Origin: Klebsiella sp. BIGb0138
GTDB lineage: Bacteria; Pseudomonadota; Gammaproteobacteria; Enterobacterales; Enterobacteriaceae
Length of the DNA: 64,000 nt
NCBI RefSeq assembly: GCF_004342285.1
Contig: NZ_SMCV01000003.1
Span: forward strand, 248,001-312,000
Direction of reading: 5' to 3'
The translations under genes and the position numbers were made by a program. Within the stretch, counting starts at the first letter, position 1, and every line of letters starts with the position of its first letter. This document shows, piece after piece, positions 16,990 through 26,783 of the stretch. The notes below the pieces were generated by a model. That model saw only the letters and a list, made by a program, of their open reading frames with translations. It was not told where the DNA came from and ran no database searches.

Positions 16990-18327
16990 TTAGGGTTTCC
17001 CGACCGCAATACGCGGCGCATTAAGTTCCTGAATCAGTTCATCAAGAGACTGCAAAATATTGCTTGCCCAGAAACGTCCCTCGTTGGTCAGACGCAGGCA
17101 GGTAGAGGCATCGCGGGTGAGTCCCGCCCGGTGCCATTGGCTCAGTAAAGGGGCTAACTTTTCGGCATGGGGCGTCAGTTCAGCCAACGGAATGCGCGCC
17201 GTTTCAACGCCCGCCTGTAGGGTGTGGCGCCACTGGTAACCGCGCTCGGCGGTCCGCATCATCATCATCAGCGGTTTTTTCCCGGCGGCGATGGATTCAT
17301 GCCAGGCCGCGAGATTACGTTCGACCATCCACGAGTAGCCGTTGACCGAACCGCCCGCGCCGGAGCCAAATGCCAGGCAGTCGGCACCCTGTTTAATCAA
17401 CAGGTTGTAAAGGTTGCGTTCACGCGTGGTGCGCGCCCAGTGGCTGTTGCTGATGCAGCGCCAGCCCGCATCGTCCATGAAATCACAGCCCTGAAGATAA
17501 AGGTCGCGCCGCTCGGCCGGAGAAGGGACCACGGTTCGGCCGTTTTCCACGGCTTTGCCCAGCGGCGTATGAGGGATCACATTGAGGGCATAGAGATCGA
17601 CGCCGTCGAGACCAATATCGCCGGCGATCGCCAGATCTTCTCCCCACAGCGCCGCATTCTGGCCGGGCAGGCCGAATAGCAGATCGCACACCACGGCGGC
17701 GCGATCGCGTTTCACCAGCCTCTGCATAAAGTCTATCGCCGTCGGGCCGTCGGAGGTGCGGGCCATCTTCTTACGGATCTTGCTGTTGAAGGACTGAATG
17801 CCGATGGAAAAACGATTGGCGCCGGCATCCAGACAGGCGTCAATCCGGTTCGCGTCAAAGTTAAGCACCCGGCCTTCAATCGTGATTTCACAATCCGGCG
17901 CCAGCGGCAGCTGTTCACGTAGCGCGGTGATGATCCTCGCCAGATCCCGCGCCGACAGCGCAGACGGCGTACCGCCGCCGAAGTAAACCGCATGGATGGG
18001 GACCGACTGGTGCAGCGCGCTGTCGGCTTCCATGGCGATTTCCCGCAGCAGAGCATCGGTATAGCGGGCGCAATGATCCTCCGCAAAACGGTTTTGATAA
18101 AAACCGCAGAACGTACAGTGGGTGGCGCAAAAGGGAATGTGTAAGTACACCAGTCTTTTACGCCGGGGCACGCTCTGGCTGATGACCGCTTGCCAGGTTT
18201 GCGACAGCTGCTCTTTGGCTATCGGGATCGCGCCGCGCCACGGCATGGTGGCGCGACGATCTTTAAATGGCTGGTTGCCCTCCAGCGCAAAATGCGGGGT
18301 GAGATCCAGCGCGTTGTGAGTATTCAT
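16990..18327 (-). CDS. hutW: anaerobic heme-degrading radical SAM enzyme HutW/ChuW
   Basis: 445-aa HemN-like radical SAM methyltransferase that opens the heme ring without oxygen, releasing iron and anaerobilin. The [4Fe-4S] cluster motif CxxxCxxC is at Cys67, Cys71 and Cys74 (HIPFCATHCTFC), followed by YFGGGTPSAL and IEGRVLNFD. It runs 12 bp ahead of hutX. With ChuY it implies oxygen-independent use of heme iron. The ribosome site is weak. Confidence 0.9.
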   Translation of the reverse strand: MNTHNALDLTPHFALEGNQPFKDRRATMPWRGAIPIAKEQLSQTWQAVISQSVPRRKRLVYLHIPFCATHCTFCGFYQNRFAEDHCARYTDALLREIAMEADSALHQSVPIHAVYFGGGTPSALSARDLARIITALREQLPLAPDCEITIEGRVLNFDANRIDACLDAGANRFSIGIQSFNSKIRKKMARTSDGPTAIDFMQRLVKRDRAAVVCDLLFGLPGQNAALWGEDLAIAGDIGLDGVDLYALNVIPHTPLGKAVENGRTVVPSPAERRDLYLQGCDFMDDAGWRCISNSHWARTTRERNLYNLLIKQGADCLAFGSGAGGSVNGYSWMVERNLAAWHESIAAGKKPLMMMMRTAERGYQWRHTLQAGVETARIPLAELTPHAEKLAPLLSQWHRAGLTRDASTCLRLTNEGRFWASNILQSLDELIQELNAPRIAVGKP

Positions 18328-18346
18328 ACGTCTACATCAAATCCAT

Positions 18347-19171
18347 CTATTGAGGCCAAAATTGCTGGTGCAGGGACTCAACTGCGTCGGCGACGCGAGG
18401 GCCCATGCCGAGGATCAGCGCTTGATCGACGATGACAATACGCTGATTTTTCCAGGCGGCGGTGTGGGTTAGACCAACTATCGTGCGCAGACGATTAAGA
18501 TCGCCATCGACCATTTGCGAAGTCACGACAATCACCTGCGGATTGGTCGCAATCAGCGATTCCGCGCTATAGCTTTTGTACTGCCTGTGCGTCGCCACAT
18601 TCCGGGCGCCTGCCAGGCTCAGAATGGCGTCTGCGACGCTGCCTTTACCGGCGACCTGCGGCGCGCTGCTGCCAGCGGAGAGAATAAACAGCGCTTTGAC
18701 CGGCGCGCTTTTCGCCGCCACGCTGCGCTGGACCCGTTCCAGGCGCTGCTGGATACGGTTCACCAGCGCTTCGCCTTGTTCCTGCGTCTGTAGCGTTTTT
18801 GCCAGCTCGCGAATATTGGCGTACATCTGTTCCACCGTAGCCGGTACGCGCGGCAGAGTGACGACGTTGACCTGTTGCGCGCGTAGCTGGTCGAGAACGA
18901 TTTGCGGCCCGGCATCCTGCCAGGTGATAAAGCGCTCCGGGCGCAGGGACAAAATGCCTTCGCTACTGAGCTGCTTCCAGTAGCCGATATGCGCCAGCGC
19001 GGCGGTTTCCGGGGGATAAGAGGTGGTTTCATCTACCCCGACCACGCGGTTGCCGGCTCCCATCGCGAAGATAAGTTCGGTTAGCGAACCGCCCGCGACG
19101 ACCAGCCGTTCGGCGGCCTGCGCGCTACAGACGCAGGCGAGAGCCAGTAAGGTTGCGATAAGTCTCTTCAT
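18347..19171 (-). CDS. hmuT: heme ABC transporter substrate-binding protein HmuT
   Basis: 274-aa periplasmic binding protein of the BtuF/HmuT class. A Sec signal peptide (MKRLIATLLALACVCSAQA) is followed by the typical start ERLVVAGGSLTELIFAMG. The ATG at 19171 is preferred over 19186 because GGAA lies 10 nt upstream and it starts 2 bp after the hmuR stop. It receives heme from HmuR and delivers it to HmuUV. Confidence 0.92.
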   Translation of the reverse strand: MKRLIATLLALACVCSAQAAERLVVAGGSLTELIFAMGAGNRVVGVDETTSYPPETAALAHIGYWKQLSSEGILSLRPERFITWQDAGPQIVLDQLRAQQVNVVTLPRVPATVEQMYANIRELAKTLQTQEQGEALVNRIQQRLERVQRSVAAKSAPVKALFILSAGSSAPQVAGKGSVADAILSLAGARNVATHRQYKSYSAESLIATNPQVIVVTSQMVDGDLNRLRTIVGLTHTAAWKNQRIVIVDQALILGMGPRVADAVESLHQQFWPQ

Positions 19172-19173
19172 CG

Positions 19174-21306
19174 TCAGAAATTCCATGCGAAGCCCACCGC
19201 GGCGTTAAAACCTGCGGCAGGAATCGTTTCATGGGCGGTCTGGTAGCGCTTGTCGGTCAGGTTATTGAGCGCCAGGTTGACCTGATACTGATCCTGCGGG
19301 CCAAACTCGGTCGTGAAGGCGAGGTTAAGGGTGGCCCAGCCCGGATAGTTAATCTCCTTACTGCCGGTGTTATCTTTGGCACTGGAGGCGGCGCGAACGA
19401 AGAGATCGGAAGAAACGTTGAGCGCATTCATCAGCAGCGTGTGTTTCAGGCCCGCTCGCCCCGTCAGCGTCGGTTCGCCGGTATCCCAGGTTTTGAGGGC
19501 CGCGCCCTGGTACTGACGACGAATAATATTGCCGCTCAGATAGGGAGATACGGCCCACCCGTTGTATTCCGCTGTCAGCTCCATGCCCCAGGTTTTGGCG
19601 CGGTCAATATTGTCGTAGTAGTAATATTCACCGCGTGAGGAGCTACTGTTGCCGTTACAGATCGCGTTTCCTGAGCAGGCCAGGCTGGCGATATAGTCTT
19701 TGGCTTCGGAGTAGTAAATCGCCCCGTCAATCAGCCACATATTCCCTTTATACCGGGCGCCCAGCTCATAGTTATTGGAGTGTTCCGCTTGCAGATTGGG
19801 GTTGCCGTAGGTCACGCCGCCGCCAGCAGACGTCTGCATAAACAGCTGGGTTAACGTCGGGAAGACATACCCCTGCGCATAGGCGGCGCGCAGTTCAATA
19901 TCTTTAAAACCGGAATAGCGCAGGCTGGTGGAGGTGACGAACTCATCGTCATGTGCCGATTTTCCAGCGGAGGACTGTCGGGCCCCGTCGCTCAGGCTGT
20001 CGCTACGATCGAGTCGCGAGGAGAGCCAGTACTGACGCGCGCCAACGGTCCATGTCCAGTCGTCGGCGAAATGCCAGTCGTTTTGCGCAAACAATGAGGT
20101 GTTACTCTGCTGGGCTTCAATATGCGACAGGGTGTGGCTCTGGATATCGAAGAAGCCGGTGGCGGCAGTCTGGCGCGTGCTGCTGCTGGAGTCCTGCTTC
20201 ACCTTGTCATGCTGATACTGGGTGCCGAGAACCAGCTCGTTGTTCGCCGGCAGCGAGAAGTTGCTCTGTAACGTGACGCCCTGGGTGTACTGCTTATCCT
20301 GGGTATGGGTCTGATTGCTGACCGTCAGGGCCTGAATTAGCGGGCTGGGAATCGGCTGGGTGGTCTTGACCCGGTTTTCAAATTTACGCTCAATGGTCTG
20401 GGTGTAAGCGTCGAAATGAATTTTCTTCAGGTAATCGCCGTCGGCAGCATAGTCATAGAATACCCCGACCTTTTCGCGCTCCAGTTTCGGGATGCGGACG
20501 CTGAATTCGTCATACTGGTTATCGGCATCGCTAAGCCAGGTTTGCGTCGCGGTTTTGTAGCGATCGAGCGACAGGCCGAACTGATGGCGATCGAGATGGT
20601 AGCCCAGCCAGACGCCCTGAGCGTTATTGCGAAAGTGGGTATTGGGCAACCTGCCGTCAGGGGTGTCGCGATCGCCCTGATCGGAGTAGCTGCCGTTGAT
20701 ACGATAGTCAAAGCTGCCGATGCTGCCCCAGGCGGCGGCAGACTCTTCCCAGCCGGCGGTGGCCGAGTTATAGACGGCTTTGATACTGCCTGCGAGCGGC
20801 TTATCTCCGCCTTTTTTGGTGATGAAGTTGACGACGCCGCCAATGGCCTGTGAGCCGTAAAGAACCGAGTACGGGCCTTTTACCACCTCGATACGCTCGA
20901 GAGCCGATTCGTCAATCAGCAGCCCGGCGCCGTAGTTCTGCCCGGCGCGCTGGTAGCTGACAACCTGACCGTCGATCAAAATCAGCACCCGGGAAGAGGC
21001 TTCGCCGCGAATACGAATTTGCTTGCGGCCGGCCAGCGCGTTGTCGGTCACCTCAACCCCGGGAATATCCTGCAGATCGTCGGCGATAGAAACGCTGGTT
21101 GATTTATCCAGCGTGGCGCGGTCAATCACCTGGATCGTCGCCGGGCTCTCCCAGAGGCTGGATTCCGCACGATTAGCGGTAACGACCAGCGTCTCTTCGC
21201 CGGTATTTTGCGCTGAGATGGTCGGGCTTGCCGCCGCAACGGTAGCGGCAACAAATAACGAGAGGGGGGAGAGGCGCAGGCTCCCCAGGTATGTTCCTGG
21301 CATCAT
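19174..21306 (-). CDS. hmuR: TonB-dependent heme receptor HmuR
   Basis: 710-aa outer-membrane receptor with signal peptide, TonB box (EETLVVTA) and plug domain (VEVVKGPYSVLYGSQAIGG-type region). The 22-strand barrel ends with a terminal Phe (GFAWNF). It imports heme or hemoproteins using TonB energy. The ATG at 21306 is used; the codon before it is TTG. First gene of the heme operon, with a Fur-like site upstream. No hmuS/chuS gene lies in the cluster. Confidence 0.92.
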   Translation of the reverse strand: MMPGTYLGSLRLSPLSLFVAATVAAASPTISAQNTGEETLVVTANRAESSLWESPATIQVIDRATLDKSTSVSIADDLQDIPGVEVTDNALAGRKQIRIRGEASSRVLILIDGQVVSYQRAGQNYGAGLLIDESALERIEVVKGPYSVLYGSQAIGGVVNFITKKGGDKPLAGSIKAVYNSATAGWEESAAAWGSIGSFDYRINGSYSDQGDRDTPDGRLPNTHFRNNAQGVWLGYHLDRHQFGLSLDRYKTATQTWLSDADNQYDEFSVRIPKLEREKVGVFYDYAADGDYLKKIHFDAYTQTIERKFENRVKTTQPIPSPLIQALTVSNQTHTQDKQYTQGVTLQSNFSLPANNELVLGTQYQHDKVKQDSSSSTRQTAATGFFDIQSHTLSHIEAQQSNTSLFAQNDWHFADDWTWTVGARQYWLSSRLDRSDSLSDGARQSSAGKSAHDDEFVTSTSLRYSGFKDIELRAAYAQGYVFPTLTQLFMQTSAGGGVTYGNPNLQAEHSNNYELGARYKGNMWLIDGAIYYSEAKDYIASLACSGNAICNGNSSSSRGEYYYYDNIDRAKTWGMELTAEYNGWAVSPYLSGNIIRRQYQGAALKTWDTGEPTLTGRAGLKHTLLMNALNVSSDLFVRAASSAKDNTGSKEINYPGWATLNLAFTTEFGPQDQYQVNLALNNLTDKRYQTAHETIPAAGFNAAVGFAWNF

Positions 21307-21322
21307 CAAAGTAACCTTTAAT

Positions 21323-21341
21323 TGTAATGATAATTAATCGC
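21323..21341. promoter_or_regulatory. Fur-box-like site upstream of hmuR
   Basis: A 19-bp stretch containing AATGATAAT matches the consensus GATAATGATAATCATTATC at 13 of 19 positions. It lies 17 bp upstream of the hmuR start, as expected for iron repression of a heme receptor. Confidence 0.65.
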
Positions 21342-21591
21342 ATTCGCGTTTATAGGGTTTTATCAACTGCGCGTCCAGTCACTAAGGTGTAAACAGAATG
21401 CACCTTTGATGTGGGTCAATTTCTCACGCGAGGTAAGTTATTTTTTGTGATGGATATCGCGTCAGGGGGGAGCAGGGGAAACATTAACCTGATGAAAGAT
21501 ATGGCTTATATTTATTCATCAAGGAAAGGGTGGGGGATGGCGAGATTAGCCCTACAATAGAGAGCAGAAGACGCCGCAGTGGGGAGGGAAA

Positions 21592-22002
21592 ATGAATATC
21601 AGCGATGTGGCAAAAAAAACCGGTTTAACCAGTAAAGCGATTCGCTTTTATGAAGAGAAGGGGCTGGTCACGCCGCCGCTGCGCAGCGAAAACGGCTATC
21701 GCCGCTACGGCCAACGGCACCTGGAAGAGCTGACTTTACTGCGCCAGGCGCGGCAGGTCGGTTTCAATCTCGAGGAGTGTCGGGAGCTGATTTTTTTGTT
21801 CAACGATCCGTCGCGACATAGCGCGGACGTTAAGCGCAGAACGCTGGAGAAGGTGGCGGATATTGAGCGCCATATCAGCGAGCTGCAAAATATGCGCACG
21901 CATCTGCTGGCGCTGGCGGAATCCTGCCCCGGCGATGACGGCGCGGAGTGCCCGATTATCGACAATCTCTCCGGCTGCTGCCATCGCAAGGCGCAGGTTT
22001 AG
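21592..22002 (+). CDS. cueR: copper-responsive MerR-family activator CueR
   Basis: 136-aa activator of copA. An N-terminal winged helix ([20 protein letters not shown]) and long dimer helix lead to the Cu(I)-binding loop with Cys112 and Cys120 (CPGDDGAEC). A second Cys pair and His follow (GCCHRK). GGGAGG precedes the ATG. The heme and nucleoside clusters separate it from copA here. It ends overlapping ybbJ by 4 bp, convergent. Confidence 0.95.
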   Translation: MNISDVAKKTGLTSKAIRFYEEKGLVTPPLRSENGYRRYGQRHLEELTLLRQARQVGFNLEECRELIFLFNDPSRHSADVKRRTLEKVADIERHISELQNMRTHLLALAESCPGDDGAECPIIDNLSGCCHRKAQV

Positions 22003-22463
22003 AGGCGGGGAGGAACGGCCCTGACCCGTAGCGTAATGCCTTCGACCGCGATGACTTCCACATGACAGCCTGCGGCAAGGTCCTCATCGGCAACCACCGG
22101 CCATGAGCTGTCGCCGACGCGGACGTTGCCATGGCCGTTAACCAATGCGGTCTCGAGGGTGAAAATACGCCCGAGCAGCTGCTTCCCGCGCTGGTTTAGC
22201 TGGGCGTCAACCGGCTGCTGGCGTTTGACCTGCCGGCGTAGCCAGTGCGACCACAGCCAGGCGGCCAGCAGGGTCAGCGCGGCAAACAGCGCCCCCTGCC
22301 ATTCCCAGCCGAACGGCAGCATCCAGGTCAATAGCCCGGTGACGACGCCCGCGATGCCGCTCCACAGCAGATAGCCGTTGCCGCCGAGCATCTCCGCCGC
22401 CAGCAGCAGTCCGCCAAGGCTCAGCCAGAAAATATGCGGATGAGCGAGAATGAGTGCCATCAT
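21999..22463 (-). CDS. ybbJ: NfeD-like membrane protein YbbJ
   Basis: 154-aa inner-membrane protein with three or four N-terminal helices and a C-terminal OB-fold ([16 protein letters not shown]), partner of the SPFH protein QmcA. The ATG overlaps the qmcA stop (ATGA), indicating coupled translation. Confidence 0.9.
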   Translation of the reverse strand: MMALILAHPHIFWLSLGGLLLAAEMLGGNGYLLWSGIAGVVTGLLTWMLPFGWEWQGALFAALTLLAAWLWSHWLRRQVKRQQPVDAQLNQRGKQLLGRIFTLETALVNGHGNVRVGDSSWPVVADEDLAAGCHVEVIAVEGITLRVRAVPPRL

Positions 22464-23377
22464 GATTTTTTCCGTTCGCCAGCGCTTTCCTTAAGCAGTT
22501 CGCTAATACCGGCAATCGATCCCATCAGGCTGCTGGCTTCCAGCGGCATCATCACCACTTTGCTGTTATTGGCTGAGCCAATTTTCTGCAGCGCATCGGT
22601 ATATTTCTGCGCGACAAAGTAGTTAATCGCCTGGATATCCCCGGAAGCAATCGCCGAAGAGACCATCTGCGTGGCGCGGGCTTCCGCTTCCGCGGAACGC
22701 TCACGGGCCTCGGCCTGTAAGAATGCCGACTGTCGCTCGCCTTCGGCTTTGAGGATCTGCGACTGCTTCTCCCCTTCGGCTTTGAGGATTTCGGCCTGAC
22801 GTATCCCTTCGGCTTCAAGAATATAGGCGCGTTTGGTTCGTTCGGCCTTCATCTGGGCGTTCATCGAGGCGATAAGCTCTGCCGGCGGACGGACGTCGCG
22901 AATTTCAACACGGGTAATCTTGACGCCCCATGGGTTGGTCGCTTCATCAACAATATGCAGCAGGCGAGTATTGATGCTGTCGCGCTGGGAGAGCATTTCG
23001 TCGAGTTCCATTGAGCCGAGGACGGTACGAATATTGGTCATCGTCAGGTTAACGATCGCCTGCTGCAAATTGCTGACCTCATAAGCCGCTTTCGGCGCGT
23101 CAATGACCTGAATAAAGCACACGGCATCGATGGTTACATTGGCGTTATCACGTGAAATCACCTCCTGGGAGGGAATATCAAGCACCTGCTCCATCATATT
23201 AATCTTGCGGCCGATGCGATCCATAAACGGCACCACCAGACTTAAGCCCGGCTGCAGGGTCACGGTGTAGCGACCGAAACGCTCGACGGTCCACTGGTAG
23301 CCCTGGGGGACAATTTTCACCCCCGCGGTCACGATGACCAGCGCGACGAAAATGAGAATAGGGATAAAAATCAGCAT
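22460..23377 (-). CDS. qmcA: SPFH/band-7 membrane protein QmcA
   Basis: 305-aa membrane-anchored stomatin/prohibitin-like protein that forms large cages with the FtsH/HflKC quality-control network. One N-terminal helix is followed by the SPFH domain ([15 protein letters not shown]) and a long charged coiled coil with the repeated units [22 protein letters not shown] and [18 protein letters not shown] lies ahead of ATG 23377; the preceding codon is TTG. Confidence 0.94.
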   Translation of the reverse strand: MLIFIPILIFVALVIVTAGVKIVPQGYQWTVERFGRYTVTLQPGLSLVVPFMDRIGRKINMMEQVLDIPSQEVISRDNANVTIDAVCFIQVIDAPKAAYEVSNLQQAIVNLTMTNIRTVLGSMELDEMLSQRDSINTRLLHIVDEATNPWGVKITRVEIRDVRPPAELIASMNAQMKAERTKRAYILEAEGIRQAEILKAEGEKQSQILKAEGERQSAFLQAEARERSAEAEARATQMVSSAIASGDIQAINYFVAQKYTDALQKIGSANNSKVVMMPLEASSLMGSIAGISELLKESAGERKKS

Positions 23378-23516
23378 CAAAAAACCTCCTGTTTTATTGC
23401 CTGATGAGGCGCCAGAAAAAATGACGCATGTTTAAATTGAGTATATCTTTCTCCTCATCCTGGTGAAAGGAAACTGGGGTAAACTCGTTGCCTTGTGGGA
23501 AAAAAGTGGAACAATA

Positions 23517-24194
23517 ATGAAGGAAAATAACGCTATTTTGCGTCTTGATGAGGTTGGCTTTCGCATTGACGAGACGGTCATTCTTAATAATATTAGCCTC
23601 CAGCTGCAGGCGGGCGAATTTAAGCTGATTACCGGGCCTTCCGGCTGCGGGAAAAGCACTCTGTTGAAAATTATCGCCTCGCTGCTTAGCCCCACCTCGG
23701 GACAGATTTTTTTTGCCGGTCAGGATATTAATACGCTGTCGCCGGAAAGCTACCGCCAGCAGGTCTCCTACTGTGCGCAAACCCCGGTGCTCTTTGGCGA
23801 CTCGGTCTATGACAATCTGATTTTCCCCTGGCAGATCCGTAATAAACAGCCGGATCCGCAGGCGCTGATCGCCGATTTGCAGCGCTTTGGCCTGGCTGAC
23901 AATACGCTGGAAAAATCGATTAATGAGCTGTCGGGGGGAGAAAAACAACGGGTTTCGCTCATTCGTAATTTACAATTTTTGCCGCAGGTACTGCTGCTCG
24001 ATGAAATTACCAGCGCGCTGGATGACAGCAATAAACGCAACGTAAACGATATTATTCATCGCTATGCGACGGAAAAAAATATTGCCGTCCTGTGGGTCAC
24101 CCATGATAGCAATGAAATTGCCCATGCGGATGAAGTGATTACCCTGCAACCGGCAGGTGGCCACGCGGCGGAGGTGTCTCATGAACGGGCATAA
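23517..24194 (+). CDS. fetA: iron/metal export ABC ATPase FetA (YbbL)
   Basis: 225-aa ABC ATPase with Walker A GPSGCGKSTLLK, signature LSGGEKQRVSLIRNL and Walker B VLLLDEITSALD. With FetB it forms an exporter linked to iron homeostasis and oxidative stress tolerance in E. coli. The internal ATG at 23517 matches the E. coli start; upstream in-frame codons from 23463 are unlikely. It overlaps fetB by 14 bp. Confidence 0.9.
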   Translation: MKENNAILRLDEVGFRIDETVILNNISLQLQAGEFKLITGPSGCGKSTLLKIIASLLSPTSGQIFFAGQDINTLSPESYRQQVSYCAQTPVLFGDSVYDNLIFPWQIRNKQPDPQALIADLQRFGLADNTLEKSINELSGGEKQRVSLIRNLQFLPQVLLLDEITSALDDSNKRNVNDIIHRYATEKNIAVLWVTHDSNEIAHADEVITLQPAGGHAAEVSHERA

Positions 24195-24963
24195 TATTAC
24201 CAACGAATCGCTGGCGCTTTCGATGGTGCTGGTACTGGTGGCGATTATCGTCAGCTACCGGGAAAAGCTGGCGCTGGAAAAAGATATCATCTGGAGTATC
24301 TGTCGGGCGGTGGTACAGCTGATTATTGTCGGCTACGTCCTGAAATATATCTTCCATGTGAATCATGCGCTGCTGACGCTATTCATGGTGCTGTTTATTT
24401 GCTTTAACGCCGCGTGGAATGCGCAGAAACGCAGTAAATATATCGATAAGGCGTTTGTGTCGTCGTTTATTGCGATCACCACCGGAGCCGGGCTGACGCT
24501 GGCGGTGCTGGTGTTTTCTGGTTCGATTGCCTTTGTGCCGATGCAGGTGATTCCGATCGCCGGGATGGTGGCCGGCAACGCGATGGTGGCGGTCGGGCTA
24601 TGCTACAACAATATGGGGCAGCGTTTCAGCAGCGAGCAGCAGCAGATTCAGGAGAAGCTCAGCCTGGGGGCGACGCCGAAAATGGCAGCCGCGGGGCTGA
24701 TTCGCGACAGTATTCGCGCCTCGTTGATCCCAACGATTGATTCGGCGAAAACGGTGGGGCTGGTGAGTTTACCCGGGATGATGTCGGGGCTGATTTTTGC
24801 CGGCATTGACCCGGTGAAAGCGATTAAGTATCAGATTATGGTGACGTTTATGCTGCTGTCGACCGCCAGCTTATCGACGATCATCGCCGGCTATCTGACC
24901 TACCGCAAGTTCTTTAACGCCCGCCATCAGCTGGTGGTGACGCAGCTGAAAAAACACGCGTAA
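24181..24963 (+). CDS. fetB: iron/metal export ABC permease FetB (YbbM)
   Basis: 260-aa membrane protein of the UPF0014 permease family with about seven helices. The central conserved blocks VIPIAGMVAGNAMVAVGL and LVSLPGMMSGLIFAGIDP are seen. The start at 24181 aligns with E. coli MNEHNITNESL. It is translated together with fetA. Confidence 0.9.
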   Translation: MNGHNITNESLALSMVLVLVAIIVSYREKLALEKDIIWSICRAVVQLIIVGYVLKYIFHVNHALLTLFMVLFICFNAAWNAQKRSKYIDKAFVSSFIAITTGAGLTLAVLVFSGSIAFVPMQVIPIAGMVAGNAMVAVGLCYNNMGQRFSSEQQQIQEKLSLGATPKMAAAGLIRDSIRASLIPTIDSAKTVGLVSLPGMMSGLIFAGIDPVKAIKYQIMVTFMLLSTASLSTIIAGYLTYRKFFNARHQLVVTQLKKHA

Positions 24964-24969
24964 ACGGTT

Positions 24970-25055
24970 CCCCGGGCGACGGCGCGCATGCCGCCACCCG
25001 GGCTATCCGCCGATGCCGCCCGTCGCCCCGGTAAGCGTAGCGTGACCGGGGGATT
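24970..25055. repeat. pair of REP-like palindromes
   Basis: Two hairpin units lie in the convergent fetB–cnoX gap: CCCCGGG...CCCGGG at 24970–25002 and CCCCGGTAAGCG...CGTGACCGGGG at 25026–25051. The second is a common Klebsiella REP form (recognised from memory). Confidence 0.55.
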
Positions 25056-25071
25056 AACGCGGATAAGGGGA

Positions 25072-25926
25072 TTAGTACAGCAGCGAATAGAGCTGGCGAC
25101 GATACTTCGCGGCTAATGCGTCACCGGTGCCGAGCGCGGCAAGGATCTCCTGCAGCATCTTCCGCACCTGGCCGTCGCCGGCGGCTAAATCTTTCTTCAG
25201 ATGGCTGAACAGCAGCTCCAGCGCCTCTTCATTACGCCCGACCTGGTGCAGCTGTAATGCCAGCTGGGCCGCCAGCGGCGCATCGTCCGGGTTTTGCTCA
25301 ACCTGCTGCTGCAGCTGCTGAATTTCCGGCGTGTCGGCCGCCTGCTTAAGCAGCTCAATCTGCGCAACCAACCCCTGATAACGGGTATCCTGATCCTGCA
25401 GCGGAACGGTTTTCAGCACCGTTTCGGCCTCATCAGAACGCTGCAGCGCGATCAGCGTTTCCGCCAGCAGCAGGCCAATCTGGCTGTCCTGGTTCGACAG
25501 CTGCCATGCCTCTTTCAGCAGCGGCAGCGCCTCGAGATACTTCTCTTCCTGCATCAGCGCCAGCGCCTGCTGGGCTTTGAGCTCTTCTTCACGCGGCAGG
25601 ACTTTGTCCAGCAGCGCGCGGATAGCGGATTCCGGCTGCGGGCCTTCAAAGCCGTCTACCGGCTGGCCGTTCTGGAACAGATAAACCGTCGGAATTGAAC
25701 GCAGACCAAACTGCGAGGCGAGCATTTGCTCAGCGTCGCAGTCAACTTTCGCCAGCGTGAACTGACCGTTATATTGCGCAGCCAGCCCTTCGAGGACCGG
25801 TGTCAGCTGCTCGCAGTGCTGACTGCGCGCTGACCAGAAATAAAACAGCACCGGCGCCGTCACGGATTGCTCCAGCGTCTGGTGCAGGTTAGCTTCGGTA
25901 ATATTGATAATATTCTGTACTGACAT
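25072..25926 (-). CDS. cnoX: chaperedoxin CnoX (YbbN)
   Basis: 284-aa holdase with an N-terminal thioredoxin fold whose active site is SQHC instead of CxxC (around residues 35–38), followed by TPR repeats. In E. coli it protects GroEL substrates from oxidation and binds GroEL. The sequence is nearly colinear with E. coli through the C-terminus. Confidence 0.94.
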   Translation of the reverse strand: MSVQNIINITEANLHQTLEQSVTAPVLFYFWSARSQHCEQLTPVLEGLAAQYNGQFTLAKVDCDAEQMLASQFGLRSIPTVYLFQNGQPVDGFEGPQPESAIRALLDKVLPREEELKAQQALALMQEEKYLEALPLLKEAWQLSNQDSQIGLLLAETLIALQRSDEAETVLKTVPLQDQDTRYQGLVAQIELLKQAADTPEIQQLQQQVEQNPDDAPLAAQLALQLHQVGRNEEALELLFSHLKKDLAAGDGQVRKMLQEILAALGTGDALAAKYRRQLYSLLY

Positions 25927-25984
25927 GAGCGCATCTCTTTAGTCGATTTTGGGTATACATGGGGGCGGCAGCCGGAGCTTCAAC

Positions 25985-26755
25985 TCAACCCTGGATAATT
26001 TTGTCCATCATCCGCGCGGGCAGCAGGCGTTTGAGCAAGGCCACGGCGTGGGTCACGACGGTCACCGGATAGCGCAATTTAGGTTTATCGCTACTAAAAG
26101 CATGGCGTACTTTTTCCACCACCGCTTCCGGGCCGAGCGTAAAGCGCGCGGCGATACCGGGGTTTTCCACGGGCTTATCGTGCTGCGTCTGGTTGACGTT
26201 GCTGGTAAAGCGGGTGCTAATGGGACCGGGCTCTATCAGGCTGACCTTGATGCCGCTATAGCGTAGCTCCATGCGCAGGGCATCGGCCCAGGCTTCCAGC
26301 GCATATTTGCTGGCGGCGTAGGCGCCGCGACCGGGACTGGAAATAATCCCCATCACCGAGGAGGTCATCACGATACGCCCCTCGCCGTGCGGCTCCATCG
26401 CGGGAAGCAGCAGCATCGTCAACTGGTGGGCGCCAAAAAAGTTGGCTGAAAATTGCGCCTCCATCTGCTGGCGGCTGATGGTGGACAGCGGGCCATAAAC
26501 GCCATACCCGGCGTTATTAAACAGACCATACAGGCGATTGTTGGTCAGGGCGATCGCCTCCGCCGCGGCGCGTTCAACGCTTTGCGGGTCGTCGAGATCG
26601 AGCAAAATGCCGGTCAGGCCGAGTTCCTGCATCCGCGCAACGTCGTCAGCTTTGCGGCAGGCGGCCAGAACATGAAAACCCTGGCGTTTGAGATCGAGCG
26701 CGCTTTCAAGGCCAATACCGCTGGAACATCCTGTAACTAAAACCGATTTTTGCAT
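25985..26755 (-). CDS. ybbO: short-chain dehydrogenase YbbO
   Basis: NADP-dependent aldehyde reductase of the SDR family: TGCSSGIG cofactor loop, NNAGYGVYG, and the catalytic Ser and YAASK (Tyr-Lys) triad. The ATG at 26755 has AGGTAAAG upstream and gives 256 aa. An ATG at 26794 inside tesA would give 269 aa and has no good ribosome site, so the start is not certain. Same strand as tesA, probably cotranscribed. Confidence 0.88.
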   Translation of the reverse strand: MQKSVLVTGCSSGIGLESALDLKRQGFHVLAACRKADDVARMQELGLTGILLDLDDPQSVERAAAEAIALTNNRLYGLFNNAGYGVYGPLSTISRQQMEAQFSANFFGAHQLTMLLLPAMEPHGEGRIVMTSSVMGIISSPGRGAYAASKYALEAWADALRMELRYSGIKVSLIEPGPISTRFTSNVNQTQHDKPVENPGIAARFTLGPEAVVEKVRHAFSSDKPKLRYPVTVVTHAVALLKRLLPARMMDKIIQG

Positions 26756-26783
26756 AACTTTACCTGCAAGCGACTCCGGAGAA

